Of a DNA stretch of 61,608 nt, positions 34,340 through 44,700 are shown piece by piece; positions within the stretch are counted from its first letter, which is position 1, and every line of letters starts with the position of its first letter. The stretch lies in NCBI GenBank assembly GCA_002633005.1, contig NMRA01000399.1, positions 259,680-321,287 on the forward strand. The letters are read 5' to 3'. Source of the stretch: Phoronis australis. Its lineage: Eukaryota > Phoronida > Phoronidae. Under the pieces are notes generated by a model. It saw only the letters and a list, made by a program, of their open reading frames with translations, made no database searches and was not told where the DNA came from. The translations under genes and the position numbers were made by a program.

Positions 34340-37184
34340 TGTGACCCGGCAACGGCTTCACCCATTTTATCCTCTCGTGGAGCGATTTTTGAAGCGTCCA
34401 CGTTCATGAAAACTGAACAAGAGAGTAACAAGTAGCAAAATCAAATACTAATTTGGCCCAAAACCAACACCGCCAATAGACATAGTGTTCCCATTACATT
34501 CACTAATGTAGAACACAAGATGATTTTTGTCAGTCGAAAGATATCACTAAGACATATCAATTTCGTAACTTTCAGTTCTGTTTCTGTTTTTGTTATTTGA
34601 CTTTTAGTTTTTATTTCTTTTTTAAGTGAGCAGGGTTTCCGTGGTAACATCATTGAATATGGCGACAGTTGAGTGAGTTACCATAATGCATGAGTCAGCT
34701 GTCATTCACTATGCTATTGGAGGTGGTGGTGGACCTCCAGAAAGTAACAATTAAACAAAAATTTATGTTAAATTCAGTTAAGTTTGAAAATATTTTGAAG
34801 TTGGGTTGAATGAGCATTAGTTGGGGTTAAGCTTCATTTGAACTAATTTGAGCCAAAATCCGTTTTGTGAAATTTTTAACTAAAATGAAGCGGAAGGAAT
34901 ATCGTGATCACTTGAATCTCTAAATCAATACAATGTACTGTAGACCGTTACCAATCCTTACACGTTTGATTCATGCTCCTGATATATTGCATATTGCCTG
35001 AGGGTCACACTATGTCTAATCTGTTAATAACTCATTAGGGTGCCAACCATTGGCAAATAACAGGAAACAGCTCTCAATGCATCAGAAAAGTCTGATGCCA
35101 CGAAAAAATTTTGGTAAAATTCTCCGTTAGGTGCGAGTTTCCATAGAAATGAAAAAAACTTTGGGAAGGCACGAGTTAGAGATATAATTCTCAAAACATA
35201 AGCCACTTACATCGTGTTATAACTGAAAATAAATTGAATGGTATGAATTTTGACAAGTTAATTGAATGTCGCAAATGTCACAAGAAATGTGATTTGGGGT
35301 CTCAAATTGTGAACGAGGTTTTGATTTTCTTAAAATAAAATTTTCAAGCATGTTTGCAATGAATGTATTCTACTGAGAAGGGTGAAATTTTTGAAGCTCT
35401 GTACATAAAGATGTGCAACAAAGTTTCTGAGATGCTTTGTAATAAAAATTCTTATATTTGGCATCATTATGGTCTCAAAGTTATGATTTTTGAAATAGCG
35501 ATCTTAGAACCCCCACCTTTAGTCCCCGGAATCACACAATTTTTCAAAACTCCTGTGACGTTATTGTAGCCTCAAACTTTCATGTAAAGCATCTTCAGGT
35601 ACTTTCCAGTTGTTTTCTGCATTTGCCTGTTAAAAATTGTCAATAATCAAACGTAACTTTTATTGTGTTCACTTTGTTATGGTAAAACTCGTGCAACTTG
35701 TCTGCGGGGGAATTTCATCATAATCTATACTCACAACACGTCGTTATCTCGGTGAACATTTAGTTAATTTCAGATTATTCAACAGTTTTTCCAAAAAATG
35801 ATAATGAAAAACAAAATTATTATTTCGACTTTCGATTGTCATTATTGATTAATTCCTTGAAATATCTTTTCGTCGATTTTCTTGTCTAAAGTACATCATT
35901 TCCGGCACAATCAGTTTTTAGATTTTGAAATGGACCGCGAGAATTCTTCACTCAAAAGACCTGCACTGAACTCCTCATAGATCACTAAAACGGAATTTAG
36001 AATAGGAATTTCTAAACTAAACGCATTCCCACTCTTATTTGGCGAATAATCCCACAGAATTCGGTGACCATTGTGGCGTGACATTACCGCCTTTGCCTTC
36101 GCCTTCAGTTAGTGAGCGTGACTACAGTGCCTGGTTTATTGTGTGTACACGGCGGTAATACGAGAAAGATTCCACTTTGAAGGCAAAACGTCCACCGCAC
36201 TAGCACGCGCCATTTCTTAATGTTCGCTCTGTCGGGTACACTGTACACGTCCGCGAGTAAAACAGGTTCGTAAGAATCAACACCTTTTCGCTAGAGATTC
36301 GGTCATGAGAATTCTCATTTGGTAAAGAAACATATCACAACAACTATTTAAATAGGAAGATCCACTTTTCATCAAAATGTGAACACAACGCACTTTAAAC
36401 GTACTAAGGTATTGTTTTCCTGAGATAAACAAACTTTGACAGAACGTGCGGGAGTGGTATTTTGGTCCCCGGGTGTTCTGTCCAATCCCCGGGGTTTCTG
36501 TCGGAATTTGTGTTTTTCCGGCTGGTTAGCTGTTCAGAAGATGCACGAATCTGTTTTCGACACCGGGATATATGTTTTACGCCGGGGTGGCTTCCTGTTT
36601 GGATGGGAACATCTTGTAACTGTACCAGCTGCCTATAGACTGGGTCCATGTACATGTATACAAGTAGCCTCATTCCCAAGCCTCAAGCCCCATGATGGCA
36701 CTGATCGATAAATTATCCATTTGAGGCTTAGTGACGAAAAATTTATGTGTCAGAATTTGGACATATTTTTTAAGGAAATCGCTGGAATATCAGCAGTCAT
36801 ATCAAGTTATATCACCTCTGAAAGTAGTATAACACAAGAAATCAAAATGAGCGGCATTTATTCAGCTATTTAAATTTAGATCATTGAAAAATTGATGTAT
36901 CTGAATTCAAAAGGATAATTTCTATAGTACAGAATTGACAATAAGTAGGCCTACGCGAGCACTTTGTATTTTAAACAATAATGAGAACAGTAGCTTCTGC
37001 TTCCGAATCATGAATGGTACAACAAAAACGTCTGTGAAAATAGTTAAAATCTGCGTTTAGATCTTATTTAACTTCCGGATAAAATAACCAAACTTATCAC
37101 ATCAAATAAGCAAGGAAAAATTCTCCAACAACTGGTATTTAAGTATTTAGCGATTCAAGTGTTTGTAGGCTCCTTGTGTCGCTA
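34340..37184. other. No supported gene
   Basis: Short ORFs only. The 35,000-35,650 segment looks like an old dispersed repeat but I cannot define its ends. Confidence 0.4.
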
Positions 37185-37198
37185 ATAGGTCATTGTCT

Positions 37199-37200
<2 letters not shown>

Positions 37201-37241
<41 letters not shown>
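37201..37241. repeat. (TAA)n microsatellite tail
   Basis: About 13 TAA units forming the 3' tail of the retrotransposon on the minus strand. Confidence 0.95.
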
Positions 37242-37256
37242 CTGTCACGGACAGGA

Positions 37257-38182
37257 TCATTGGGGATATGCTGATGCATTATTCCCCTCCCCAGACCATC
37301 CCCGTGACAGCAGAAGGCGCAGAACTCCAGGGCTGACGTTGCCTGTAAGCATTTGATTTGATAACACTCGGGCACGGCTCTTCTTGTGACTCTTCGCAGC
37401 ATGGCCATAAATAATACCGGCTTCGAGCAGTCGGCTGCCATCATTGAACTCCGCCAGTTGGGATGCAGTCTGCTCGAGGTTGTGTTTGCGGGCCAGCAGC
37501 TTAACGTCAGCCGAATATAAGTAGAGGGGTTGGTTGGTGGTGCATGAGCCAGCGAGGTAATCTGCACGCTCATTAATCAGGACACCGGCGTGGCCAGGTA
37601 CGAAAGACCAGATCACCACATGATGAGGGTGGCGTGATCGGAAGACACCCCAGTTGGCTGGGAGGTTTCCAGATTGAACTTTCATCAACACTGCCATGGA
37701 ATCGGTGGCAAAGATAATGGTGTGATTCTCCAGGTCTAAGAGTGACAGCTTGATTAGGGCACGTTGTATAGCCTCAAACTCCATCCGCGTACTGCTTGTG
37801 TATACCTGGTGGCAGCCACTACCTTCCGCAATGACGTTGTTAGCACAGCGTATTTGATAACCCCATCCCGCACGATTAGTTTCACCATCGAAGGATCCAT
37901 CAGTTGCTACAATGATGGCATTAATACCGCCAAGATCACGCCATTGCTGACGGCACAATGCTTGGGCTATTCCTGGAGGCCATTCCCGAGCTTCCCTGTT
38001 GAACGCAATAATGACATTCGGTTCCTCACCAAGTTCTTGTACTGGCAGCCAAGCAGCATCTTGCGCGATCATGTGTTCGCCGATGAGACCCATGGTTGCG
38101 TTAACAGCAGCGACAGTCCACGAGCACCTGCTAAGTCTTTGGTAGGAGGCATTGCGAAAAGGTCTAGGACGAAGTCCATAAG
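37257..38182 (-). pseudogene. RNase H domain of non-LTR ORF2 (5'-truncated)
   Basis: About 300 codons remain open to the TGA at 37257. In the ORF numbered from 38207, the RNase H catalytic set is intact: D103 (ATDGSF), E143 (RMEFEA), D169 (FATDS) and D216 (NERADYLAG), with H206 in VPGHAG. A C-terminal tail follows with an RVLSNQMLTGNVSPG segment. The apparent ATG at 38207 lies in sequence duplicated by the assembly and is not a true start. The lack of frameshifts points to a young insertion. It has no reverse transcriptase and cannot move itself. Confidence 0.85.
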
Positions 38183-38210
38183 NGAAAAGCTCTAGGACGA
38201 AGTCCATAAG
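38156..38210. repeat. 27-bp duplication around a single N
   Basis: 38156-38182 and 38184-38210 differ by one base and abut the N at 38183 from both sides. Probably an unmerged contig overlap. Confidence 0.9.
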
Positions 38211-38231
38211 TTACTGTCATAGGTCATTGTC

Positions 38232-38951
38232 CTGCTGAAGAAATCAATGAACTCCGTTCGATCCATTGTTTGATCACGTGTAGTTAAGAGAGATAACGCG
38301 TCGTATTACAAACAATTGGTTACACTTCAAAACATGAAGTAAAACAATGATTTTTACATAAATCCGATTGCTATACTTAAACACAAATTGATTTTGAATT
38401 GGAGGCATAAGCACCACGCTCATTCGATACAATTCGCTACTTTCCCAACGATGTTATAATATACATACATGAGTTGCTATATTATGTAGTAATATGCACG
38501 ACAACGTCACACGGAAATGGGCGAATGAGAACGTACAACACGGTCATGAAGATCAAGTTGAAAACTTGTTTACAGACAAATTACAGTGAATGTTATGTAG
38601 GACCTGATCCACAAGTCTGTATTTAACCAATTATTTACGAAATTGTAGACTTTAAATCCGTTAAAGAATATATTTTATGAAGGTAGAAATCTTGCAGAAT
38701 GCGGTTTTTAGACTTTTTACCAATCGGCCACTAACTGGACAACGAGACCGTATATTTTTCTAAACTTTGGAAAAAAGAAAGGTACATTGATGGAAAAAGG
38801 AAGGTATCAATAATAAGACCAAATCTCTGTTGTAGAAATATTGAACATGAAATCTCAAAAACGCTGTTACTGTTCTCTGCAGCTAGTTTGCGTTTATATT
38901 GCAATGTTTTCTCACCTCATCAAAAACTGGAACGTTTAAAGACATTTCCAA
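38232..38951. other. No supported feature
   Basis: AT-rich sequence between the retrotransposon and a minisatellite. Confidence 0.4.
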
Positions 38952-39203
38952 ACAACATTCTGGATAAGAGTGCATACAACCATAGTATCTATACAACATT
39001 CTGGATAAGAGTGCATACAGCCATAGTATCGATACAACATTCTGGATAAGAGTGCATACAGCCATAGTATCTATACAACATTGTGGATAAGAGTGCATAC
39101 AGCCATAGTACAATGTATCTATACAACATTGTGGATATGAGTGCATACAGCCATAGTATCTATACAACATTGTGGATCAGATTGCATAAAGCCATAGCAT
39201 CTG
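38952..39203. repeat. 41-bp minisatellite, about six copies
   Basis: Units contain acaacattctggataagagt followed by gcatacagccatagtatcta. The fourth copy carries a 5-bp insertion (acaat) and the last is diverged. Confidence 0.94.
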
Positions 39204-39879
39204 AAAGTTTCAGTCATCTCAGATATGATACTCCAAAGATAACAAAATTTGAACAGTTTTCTAGTGTTCTCCATAACCAGCTTGTTTAGATGTTAATTAA
39301 TCGTATTTTAACAAAGTTTTGCAATCTAGTGTTTAGATGCACCGTCACATGATATCTTAGAATTGGACGAGAATGAACCTTTCACATAGTATTCTTTATA
39401 CACTGTTCCGTAACATGACGTTGGGGATTTTATCAAAATGTTCCACTTTTGCACGAGAGGTTATAAAAGACTTTATCAATGAATTTTTATGAATAAAATT
39501 CAAGAGTTGCATCACTCGGAAACGAAGAAACTTGTAACAAAGTTTTTAAGATTAAATTTTAACATTATATCGAACGTGAGTATACTGTTGATACCAGTGT
39601 ACGTTTCTTTTCTGCTAAATCTTACTGAGAACAACTAGTCACGCCACCCATTTAATGACAGATTAGCAAGTTAAAATCAAACTCTGCAGGCTTTCTACTT
39701 TTACAGAGATTTTTTATACCTTATCTTATTTGACTATAAGTGCACACCCACGGGAAACTATGTTGCCGTCGCATAGATAGGTCCTACATAAGGATAATCA
39801 ACGAGATCTGCTCAGTGTGAGTTCTGACAACGTCATAACTAAAGGATCCACATGTTTAACTCCCATCGTGTACTTCTCA

Positions 39880-40010
39880 TTGACCTTTTTACAGTTGCGA
39901 TTTGTGGAATGTCTTTCATCCAGGTCACCTGGTGGCTGGACAAGTGTTTTCATTGGTTAGTTTTGTTCTGTCTTGGATGACCGGTCTCCCATAACCCGCA
40001 GTGTGACATA
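39880..40010 (+). repeat. Dispersed repeat, copy 1
   Basis: Shares ordered blocks with 48265-48400: ttgacctttt, gtctttcatcca/gtctgtcatcca, tggctgga, ttttcattggtt and ctgtcttggatg. Both are on the plus strand, one upstream of the collagen gene and one in its intron 1. Function and boundaries unknown. Confidence 0.5.
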
Positions 40011-40218
40011 TCCGTGGATATGTAAAGAGGTCAATTACAAAGACAGAGAGTTGAGGTGCTCCACACGAAGGCACTGAGCAGCGCATGCGCTGGGAATTCA
40101 TAGCATTAATCTGTCTGTTGTTTATGATCTAGGGCTGCAAGTCAAAGATTGACTGTGCCAGTGCCCGGTGAACATTTTTACTTTTGAAAACCATATGTGA
40201 TTTTCTTGGAACAGAAGC

Positions 40219-40335
40219 TGCGTTCCGTATACCACTAGTTTCTTGCGAGAAAAGCTAGATCGCGCAACATGGCTTCGTGAGATATCGCCATCAATCACGT
40301 GATCACACTAGCTTCACTCGTGTCTTGTCACGTAC
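40219..40335. repeat. Palindromic CACGTG repeat family, copy 1
   Basis: Contains cttgcgagaaaagc, tcgtgagatatcgcca, tcacgtgatcacactag and ttcactcgtgtcttgtcacg in the family order. The best-preserved member is 58783-58905. Confidence 0.55.
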
Positions 40336-40380
40336 AATATAGACCCTGCCGCTACGTTTTTCACTTTTAAGATGTCGAAC

Positions 40381-40773
40381 CACACTAAATAGTCCCAAAT
40401 AGTGACTCATCTAGGCTCCCTAAATCTTTCGAGTATTTGTTTCGTTTTTTACTCAGATGTCTTGCATTTTTCAATCATTTTACCCTTATTATCAGCTCCT
40501 CTTTGTCTACGGACAAAGTGAGCCCTTAATTCAGTCAAAATAATTCGAGACTTAGAATTAGAGTGGATTATATTAAAAGATCCTAATTTATTATTATTAT
40601 TAATATTGAAAAATCAAGGTAAACTTCATTCGCGATTTGTATCAAAGTTTAAGTTGACTTAGTTACGTGACTCAAACAGTATAAAAAGGATAATCAGTGT
40701 TTTCACAAACCAACCAATACGCAGTAGATTTAGAGAACTTAGTTGAGTCCCTATTTGATACTGTTTCATGCAA
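40381..40773. mobile_element. TIR (MITE-like) element, third copy
   Basis: Left end atagtcccaaatagtgactc and right end gagtccctatttgatactgt are inverted partners over ~55 bp. They match the ends of the elements in the tRNA array. The inner sequence near 40,636-40,665 (gcgatttgtatcaaag) matches the array copies inverted, confirming one family. Confidence 0.6.
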
Positions 40774-40792
40774 CTGGACACAGTAGACCACA

Positions 40793-40880
40793 TTTCTCGC
40801 GAGAATAGCGATATCACAAAAGACCACGCGAAATCACACGAGTGAAAAGTGAGCATGGCGTGCTTCCCGTCGACGCGACC
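40793..40880. repeat. Palindromic CACGTG repeat family, partial copy
   Basis: Fragments ctcgcgagaatagcgatatc and acgagtgaaaagtgagcatg read as a diverged and possibly inverted member. The central CACGTG is lost. Confidence 0.35.
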
Positions 40881-41472
40881 CAATTGCGTCTATTTAGAAC
40901 CCAGATCCACTTAGAAGCGTAACCTGGGCAAAATGGCGGGCTCTGAGGCGATTGGTCAGTGATGTTGAAGTCAGGTTGAAATGTTGAATTATGGCATAGA
41001 ATTCATAAATTATGGGATATAATTTACTGTTAAAGTTCCACCAGAGAAGATTTTCTCCTCGCAGATGCAAACCAATGTCTATTGTCTAAGGAGCATGTTG
41101 CATTGTGTGGTCGGCACACTCAGAACAATGTCCTGATCTAACGCCCTTATCGCTACTAGCGACGTCCACGATGTTTTATTCTCCGCTCAATACCTAGCCA
41201 CCGCTCGACACGAGTCACACGTCCGGAGACCACTTTCAGACCTGTTAAAAAAGAGTTGACCTATCCGGGCGAATGAACAGTTGTTCCGAATTTTGAAGGA
41301 ATTAACCACAAATTGCTACCAGCGACTCACTTCGGGTATCCATTACGGTCACGTGACGCGGCAGTTGGTTTCCTCAGCAGTCTGGAAGGGCGTCAAGCGA
41401 GGTTGACTTTGCCAGTCGCAGACAGTCGCTTGCTGCCCGGACCGGAGCGAACTCGTGGTCAACCATGTGTTG
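40881..41472 (+). promoter_or_regulatory. Region upstream of the collagen gene
   Basis: CpG-containing sequence becomes denser toward 41,350-41,460, with an E-box in tcacgtgacgcgg at about 41,350. I see no TATA box. The transcription start cannot be placed from sequence. Confidence 0.3.
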
Positions 41473-41535
41473 ATGGCTGATACAGAATATTGGGTGGAAC
41501 ACATCTCGTTGGGGCCGTTACACAGATTATGGTAA
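41473..41535 (+). promoter_or_regulatory. Upstream ORF overlapping the collagen start
   Basis: ATG at 41473 opens a 20-codon uORF ending TAA at 41533-41535, out of frame with the collagen and overlapping its first ATG (41529). A two-codon uORF at 41464 precedes it. Ribosomes that use the uORF would miss the 41529 ATG but could reinitiate at 41595. Confidence 0.4.
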
Positions 41536-41715
41536 AAGGTTTTAAAAAGACTTCCGCAGAAAGGATTGGAAAGACACACAGCGCGTCCAAGGAAATGATC
41601 TCGCCATCGCGCGGCGCACGCCATGGCGCGTTTGCGCTAAACTTGGCGGTAATGACCGTGACCATGAGTTTACTTCTAACTTCAGCAAGAGCGGCATATG
41701 TCGACCTACCTCAAG
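41529..41715 (+). CDS. Collagen exon 1 (signal peptide)
   Basis: Encodes MVKGFKKTSAERIGK..., then a hydrophobic core AFALNLAVMTVTMSLLLTS, a likely cleavage after ARA, and AYVDLPQ. It ends at donor CAAG|gtacag in phase 1, matching exon 2. The ATG at 41529 has A at -3 and G at +4. The in-frame ATG at 41595 gives a more usual ~33-residue signal peptide and avoids the overlapping uORF. Linkage across the 13.5-kb intron rests on phase and logic, not on a transcript. Confidence 0.75.
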
Positions 41716-44700
41716 GTACAGTCACCTTTAGAATTTTATTAATTCTGCTAATTATTTGAATTATTTTAACTGAATAATTTTGTTCGGCGGTTTAAAAGCC
41801 CACAGGTTGTTGCTTTTCGCAAACACGATACTTAAAACATAACATCCTTGAAATCCTTAATTACTATTTTACTTTCATTTTCTATCTAAGCTAATATGGA
41901 TAAAACTCATTTGAATAGTAGTCTGTCGTTTTTTCGATTTCACGGTGGCGCGTTAATGGTGTCACGTCTCTTATTGCTCGCGTGGACTTTGCGGTGATAA
42001 ACTTCGTTATAGGTCGCTCTAGTTTTTGGTGTCTGGGAATTTCAACTTTTAAACATACATAAACGAATAAACGACGGCCCCGAGTTTTTTAGCACGCACG
42101 AATTCCTAGGAAGTGTGTGGGTCACTTGCTGTTGATCGATTGACAATATGTGAGCCCAAAAAGTGACATTAAACTTCTGAGACAAAAGTGTAGAGACAAA
42201 ATTAGATGGTATTTTGGCACAGGAAACAAAATGAATTTTAGAAAACTGTAGTTACAATCAGTCTTCGAGTTTTGATTTTGTCTCCTGATTCTCGCAACGA
42301 ACCTGTTGTTCAAACAATGGCCGCCTGCAGATGGTTTCCAAAATCCGTCTGCTTCGATGACCGATGGAGCAGACGACAAATCGTTGTTTATAAACATTAG
42401 CCAAATAAGCACCAATCTCGGTAGTCAGGTGACTGAAATTAAGTTTAGAATACGTATTGTGTTATACAAGTGAACGTTTGCTAATTTCCGTGAGTGGGAA
42501 ATTTCTGCTTTGCAGCGAATCGACTTTCAGATAAGATGTAAAATTAACGCTTGACCCTAAGTGACACGACAGTCTTATTTTAAAACATAAATCTCAGGTT
42601 TTCTAAACGCTATATAACCTGGATGCGAAGTTCCACACAAACGAATTTGTCTTTAAAGTGAAACAGACCATGCAGTTCGGTCATCTGAGAACATGTTCGT
42701 GGACTTTGTTTACAATTTTAGGAAACATTGACCTTGAACGGCTGGGTAAAATACTCGTGCAATCATTACAAATGTAAACTATCAACTCCCCACACAAGAA
42801 CAGACAATATAAGCGGGAGACTCCTGCAAAGTGAAAAATAGAAAAGATGTATGAGTACGTGGTTCGTCAATTTTTGTCGTAAAATATCATAAAGTATTCT
42901 TAGTTTTAATGGTAAACTAAATTATGCGTAAATGACTTTTTACGTTTCAGGTGATTCGTGTAATATCCAAAGCTCTATCGCTACTCTATATTCAGCAAGC
43001 CATTTTTAACCGCGTTCAGTTTGTGACGATTTCAACAGAGCACCCAAATAAGGGACGTCCGAGTGACGTAGGTATTTCCGGTAACATTTGTTCAAAGAGT
43101 GGAGAACGTTGCACCTACACGGGTAATCATTGCTTTGAATCACAATGTTATTTCTAACGTAACACCAGACGCTCGTCATGTTCCTGNNNNNNNNNNNNNN
43201 NNNNNNNNNNNNNNNNNNNNNNNNNNNNNNNNNNNNNNNNNNNNNNNNNNNNNNNNNNNNNNNNNNNNNNNNNNNNNNNNNNNNNNNNNNNNNNNNNNNN
43301 NNNNNNNNNNNNNNNNNNNNNNNNNNNNNNNNNNNNNNNNNNNNNNNNNNNNNNNNNNNNNNNNNNNNNNNNNNNNNNNNNNNNNNNNNNNNNNNNNNNN
43401 NNNNNNNNNNNNNNNNNNNNNNNNNNNNNNNNNNNNNNNNNNNNNNNNNNNNNNNNNNNNNNNNNNNNNNNNNNNNNNNNNNNNNNNNNNNNNNNNNNNN
43501 NNNNNNNNNNNNNNNNNNNNNNNNNNNNNNNNNNNNNNNNNNNNNNNNNNNNNNNNNNNNNNNNNNNNNNNNNNNNNNNNNNNNNNNNNNNNNNNNNNNN
43601 NNNNNNNNNNNNNNNNNNNNNNNNNNNNNNNNNNNNNNNNNNNNNNNNNNNNNNNNNNNNNNNNNNNNNNNNNNNNNNNNNNNNNNNNNNNNNNNNNNNN
43701 NNNNNNNNNNNNNNNNNNNNNNNNNNNNNNNNNNNNNNNNNNNNNNNNNNNNNNNNNNNNNNNNNNNNNNNNNNNNNNNNNNNNNNNNNNNNNNNNNNNN
43801 NNNNNNNNNNNNNNNNNNNNNNNNNNNNNNNNNNNNNNNNNNNNNNNNNNNNNNNNNNNNNNNNNNNNNNNNNNNNNNNNNNNNNNNNNNNNNNNNNNNN
43901 NNNNNNNNNNNNNNNNNNNNNNNNNNNNNNNNNNNNNNNNNNNNNNNNNNNNNNNNNNNNNNNNNNNNNNNNNNNNNNNNNNNNNNNNNNNNNNNNNNNN
44001 NNNNNNNNNNNNNNNNNNNNNNNNNNNNNNNNNNNNNNNNNNNNNNNNNNNNNNNNNNNNNNNNNNNNNNNNNNNNNNNNNNNNNNNNNNNNNNNNNNNN
44101 NNNNNNNNNNNNNNNNNNNNNNNNNNNNNNNNNNNNNNNNNNNNNNNNNNNNNNNNNNNNGCGCGTTAATGGTGTCACGTCTCTTATTGCTCGCTTGGAC
44201 TTTGCGGTGATAAACTTCGTTATAGGTCGCTCTAGTTTTTGGTGTCTGGGAATTTCAACTTTTAAACATACATAAACGAATAAACGACGGCCCCGAGTTT
44301 TTTAGCACGCACGAATTCCAAGGAAGTGTGTGGGTCACTTGCTGTTGATCGATTGACAATATGTGAGCTCAAAAAGTGACATTAAACTTCTGAGACAAAA
44401 GTGTAGAGACAAAATTAGATGGTACTTTGGCACAGGAAATAAATTTTAGAAAACTGTAGTTACAATCAGTCTTCGAGTTTTGATTTTGTCTCCTGGTTTT
44501 CGCAACTAATCTGTTGTTCAAACAATTATGGCCGCCTGCAGATGGTTTCCAAAATCCGTCTGCTTCGATGACCGATGGGGCAGACGACAAATCGTTGTTT
44601 ATAAACATTGGCCAAATAAGCACCAATCTCGGTAGTCAGTGGCTGAAATTAAGTTTAGAATACGTATTGTGTTATACAAGTGAACGTTTGCTAATTTCCG

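Larger units (their letters stand above)
37198..38218 (-). mobile_element. 5'-truncated non-LTR retrotransposon (RNase H end)
   Basis: A minus-strand insertion bounded by a 13-bp target-site duplication, ataggtcattgtc, at 37185-37197 and 38219-38231. It contains the RNase H part of ORF2, a very short 3' UTR and a (ATT)n tail (about 13 repeats, 37201-37241). A microsatellite tail with RNase H and no poly(A) is typical of I-superfamily elements (I, Ingi, Nimb groups). The reverse transcriptase and ORF1 are missing, so it was truncated on insertion. A 27-bp stretch near its 5' end is doubled around the N at 38183. Confidence 0.85.

Noticed and set aside
43006-44275. 350-390 codon ORFs
   Set aside because: They consist almost wholly of N from the assembly gap, as do those at 29280-29985.
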